Position numbers and translations under genes: made by a program. From JBDUDR01 sp040002845 (GTDB taxonomy: Bacteria > Actinomycetota > Actinomycetes > Propionibacteriales > Nocardioidaceae): a DNA stretch of 6,653 nucleotides. Location of the stretch: positions 1 to 6,653 of the forward strand of contig JBDUDR010000151.1 of assembly GCA_040002845.1 (NCBI GenBank), in the 5' to 3' direction. This document shows positions 5,279 through 6,653 of this stretch, piece after piece. The notes beneath the pieces are model-generated. The model was not told the origin of the DNA. It was given only the letters and a program-made list of their open reading frames with translations, and searched no databases. The stretch's first letter is position 1, and every line of letters starts with the position of its first letter.

Positions 5279-6517
5279 ATGGATGTGTTGGTTGAGCGGT
5301 GCGCAGGTTTGGATGTGCACCGCGACACGGTGGTGGCCACGGTGCGGGTGCCCTCGACCCGACGAGGTCAGCGGCATCAGGAGACCTGCACCTTCGCAAC
5401 TACTGTGCGTCAGCTGGAGTCTCTGGGTGACTGGCTGGCCACGTTCGCGGTCACGCTGGTCGGCATGGAAGCCACCGGCGTGTACTGGAAACCGGTGTTC
5501 GCGGTCTTGGAGCGACGGTTCGGATGCTGGCTGCTCAACGCCCAGCACCTTCACAACGTCCCGGGCCGCAAGACCGATGTCGCGGACTCGGCGTGGATCT
5601 GCCAACTGCTCGAGCACGGACTGGTCCGCCCGAGTTTCGTGCCTCCTCACGAGGTGCGTGATCTACGGGAGCTGACTCGGCTTCGTAAGGCCCAGGTCGA
5701 GGAACGGACCCGGGCGATTCAGCGTGTGGAGAAGGTCCTGCAAGACAGCGGAATCAAGCTCACCAGTGTCGCCTCGCAGGTCTACTCCAAGTCCGCGCGA
5801 GCAATCCTTGAGGCGTTGATGTCAGGCACCAGCGACCCGCACGACCTGGCCGACCTGGCCAAGGGACGGCTCCGCGCGAAGCGCCCGCAACTGGTCGAGG
5901 CGTTGGCCAACCGGTTCCGGGTCGAGCACCATGGTGTGCTGGTGGCCGGACTGCTCAGGCACATCGACAGCCTCGAGGCCGCCATCGCCGGGCTCGACAT
6001 CCAGATCGCGCAGCGGCTGGCGCCAGTGGCCGATCTGGTCGAACTCGTGTGCACGATTCCCGGTGTGTCGGAGCGGACCGCGCAGGTGCTGTTGGCCGAG
6101 TGCGGGTGGGACATGGAGGTGTTTCCCACCTCGGCGAACCTGACCTCCTGGGCCGGGATCTGCCCGGGTAACAACGAATCTGGAGGGAAGCGGAAGAGCG
6201 GTCAGACCCGCCGGGGACCGAAGTGGTTGCGGCAGGCGTTGACCGAGGCAGCCCACGCGGCCTCCCGGACCAAGGGAACCTATCTGGCTGCGCACCATGC
6301 CCAGATCCGTGGCCGCAGAGGGCCCGGTAAGGAGATCGGCGCTACCCGCCATGACATCCTCCTCGCGTTCTACCACATCGTGCGCGACAGGGTGCCCTAC
6401 CGTGAGCTGGGTCCGGATTGGGCGGCACGTCGCTACTCGGTCGAGCACCGGACCAACCGGCTCGTGCGCCAGCTCGAGGCCCTCGGGATGAACGTCACCG
6501 TCCAAGCCGCCACCTGA
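5279..6517 (+). CDS. IS110-family transposase (DEDD, serine-assisted)
   Basis: This is a 412-aa recombinase that inserts and excises its element. The N-terminal RuvC-like DEDD domain (about 1-155) has D12 in AGLDVHRDTV, E64 in GMEATGVYW, and D100 and D103 in GRKTDVADSAW. A helical/coiled-coil connector follows (about 125-250). The C-terminal Tnp domain (about 255-345) contains TIPGVSERTAQVLLAECG and LTSWAGICPGNNES-GGKRKSG, where S301 is the best candidate for the family's catalytic serine. All four acidic residues and the serine are present and the length is normal, so the enzyme looks intact. Family members work with an element-encoded bridge RNA that specifies target and donor. The orientation is rightward, and nothing in the gene suggests decay, in contrast to the IS remnants to its left. 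Confidence 0.93.
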   Translation: MDVLVERCAGLDVHRDTVVATVRVPSTRRGQRHQETCTFATTVRQLESLGDWLATFAVTLVGMEATGVYWKPVFAVLERRFGCWLLNAQHLHNVPGRKTDVADSAWICQLLEHGLVRPSFVPPHEVRDLRELTRLRKAQVEERTRAIQRVEKVLQDSGIKLTSVASQVYSKSARAILEALMSGTSDPHDLADLAKGRLRAKRPQLVEALANRFRVEHHGVLVAGLLRHIDSLEAAIAGLDIQIAQRLAPVADLVELVCTIPGVSERTAQVLLAECGWDMEVFPTSANLTSWAGICPGNNESGGKRKSGQTRRGPKWLRQALTEAAHAASRTKGTYLAAHHAQIRGRRGPGKEIGATRHDILLAFYHIVRDRVPYRELGPDWAARRYSVEHRTNRLVRQLEALGMNVTVQAAT

Positions 6518-6639
6518 GTCTGCGTCCACCACCATGACGTCGAGGCCGGCGTCTCGGACGTGCTCAGCCCTGCCCCGAAACCATGGGATTCACATCTCAG
6601 CGGCGGCCTTCTTCGTCTCCGAGAACCAGAACCGGTAGA
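6518..6639 (+). ncRNA. candidate bridge-RNA region of the IS110-type element
   Basis: The non-coding segment between the transposase stop and the right inverted repeat has no reading frame of note but contains a stem-loop at 6537-6561: ACGTC...GACGT with an inner GAG/CTC and one bulged G. In IS1111-group elements the structured bridge RNA is encoded on the right, downstream of the transposase gene; in IS110-group elements it lies on the left. The assignment rests only on the layout inferred from the inverted repeats; no consensus or covariance support was available. The alternative location is 5102-5278. Confidence 0.25.
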
Positions 6640-6647
6640 GGCCTACC
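6632..6647 (+). repeat. right inverted repeat of the IS110-type element
   Basis: This is the partner of 5230-5245. The repeat is itself nearly palindromic (GGTAG-AGGC-CTACC, 6634-6647), so it can form a small terminal hairpin close to the end of the window. Confidence 0.45.
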
Positions 6648-6653
6648 AGGTGA

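Larger units (their letters stand above)
5230..6647 (+). mobile_element. IS110-superfamily insertion sequence, apparently complete (about 1.42 kb)
   Basis: One full-length transposase gene is flanked by an imperfect inverted repeat: GGTAGGCCCCTCCGGA (5230-5245) against the reverse complement of 6632-6647, GGTAGGCCTCTACCGG. They match at 12 of 16 positions, with the first eight identical. The left repeat lies 49 bases before the ATG and the right one about 130 bases after the stop. This short-left, long-right layout with subterminal repeats resembles the IS1111 group. Exact termini and the target core cannot be fixed from one copy, and a few bases outside the repeats may belong to the element. 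Confidence 0.5.

Noticed and set aside
1..6653. CRISPR array, tRNA or rRNA genes
   Set aside because: No regularly spaced direct repeats and no cloverleaf or rRNA-like sequence were seen on either strand.

Overview
The window is high-GC, with genes packed into overlapping stop/start codons and strong G/C preference at third codon positions. Together with the protein types (MerR-DICT regulator, actinobacterial-style CPBP protease, IS3/IS6/IS110 elements) this suggests a high-GC actinobacterium, probably Mycobacteriales (Rhodococcus/Gordonia/Dietzia-like). The genus is inference only.

Positions 1-2885 hold a compact leftward (minus-strand) operon. In transcription order it encodes a 91-aa unknown protein, an FHA-domain protein with an N-terminal unknown region, an atypical NAD(P)-binding SDR/NmrA-like protein, and a CPBP-type intramembrane protease homologue. 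A further minus-strand gene may run off the left edge. The junctions are a 3-bp gap, a GTGA overlap, an ATGA overlap and possibly a TGATG overlap, so the genes look co-transcribed and translationally coupled. Two members look altered at expected functional residues: the FHA domain lacks the three standard phosphothreonine-contact residues, and the CPBP protein lacks the motif-2 histidine.

Positions 2886-2959 are a short divergent control region. It has two inverted repeats, a tandem TTTAGG repeat and a TANNNT -10-like element just before the next ATG. Positions 2960-3868 encode, rightward, a MerR-family regulator with a C-terminal DICT sensory domain. It is the obvious candidate to control itself and the leftward operon.

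Positions 3869-5229 are an insertion-sequence graveyard: a 192-bp element bounded by IS6-type terminal inverted repeats with no transposase gene (MITE-like), an isolated slice of an IS6-family transposase with both ends lost, and an IS3-family orfA with its A6G slippery site but no orfB.

Positions 5230-6647 hold an apparently intact IS110-superfamily element with a 412-aa DEDD/serine transposase. An imperfect inverted repeat lies near each end, and a 130-nt non-coding right flank is a candidate site for a bridge RNA. The most interesting points are the regulator/operon pair with its palindromic control region, and the IS110 ends.
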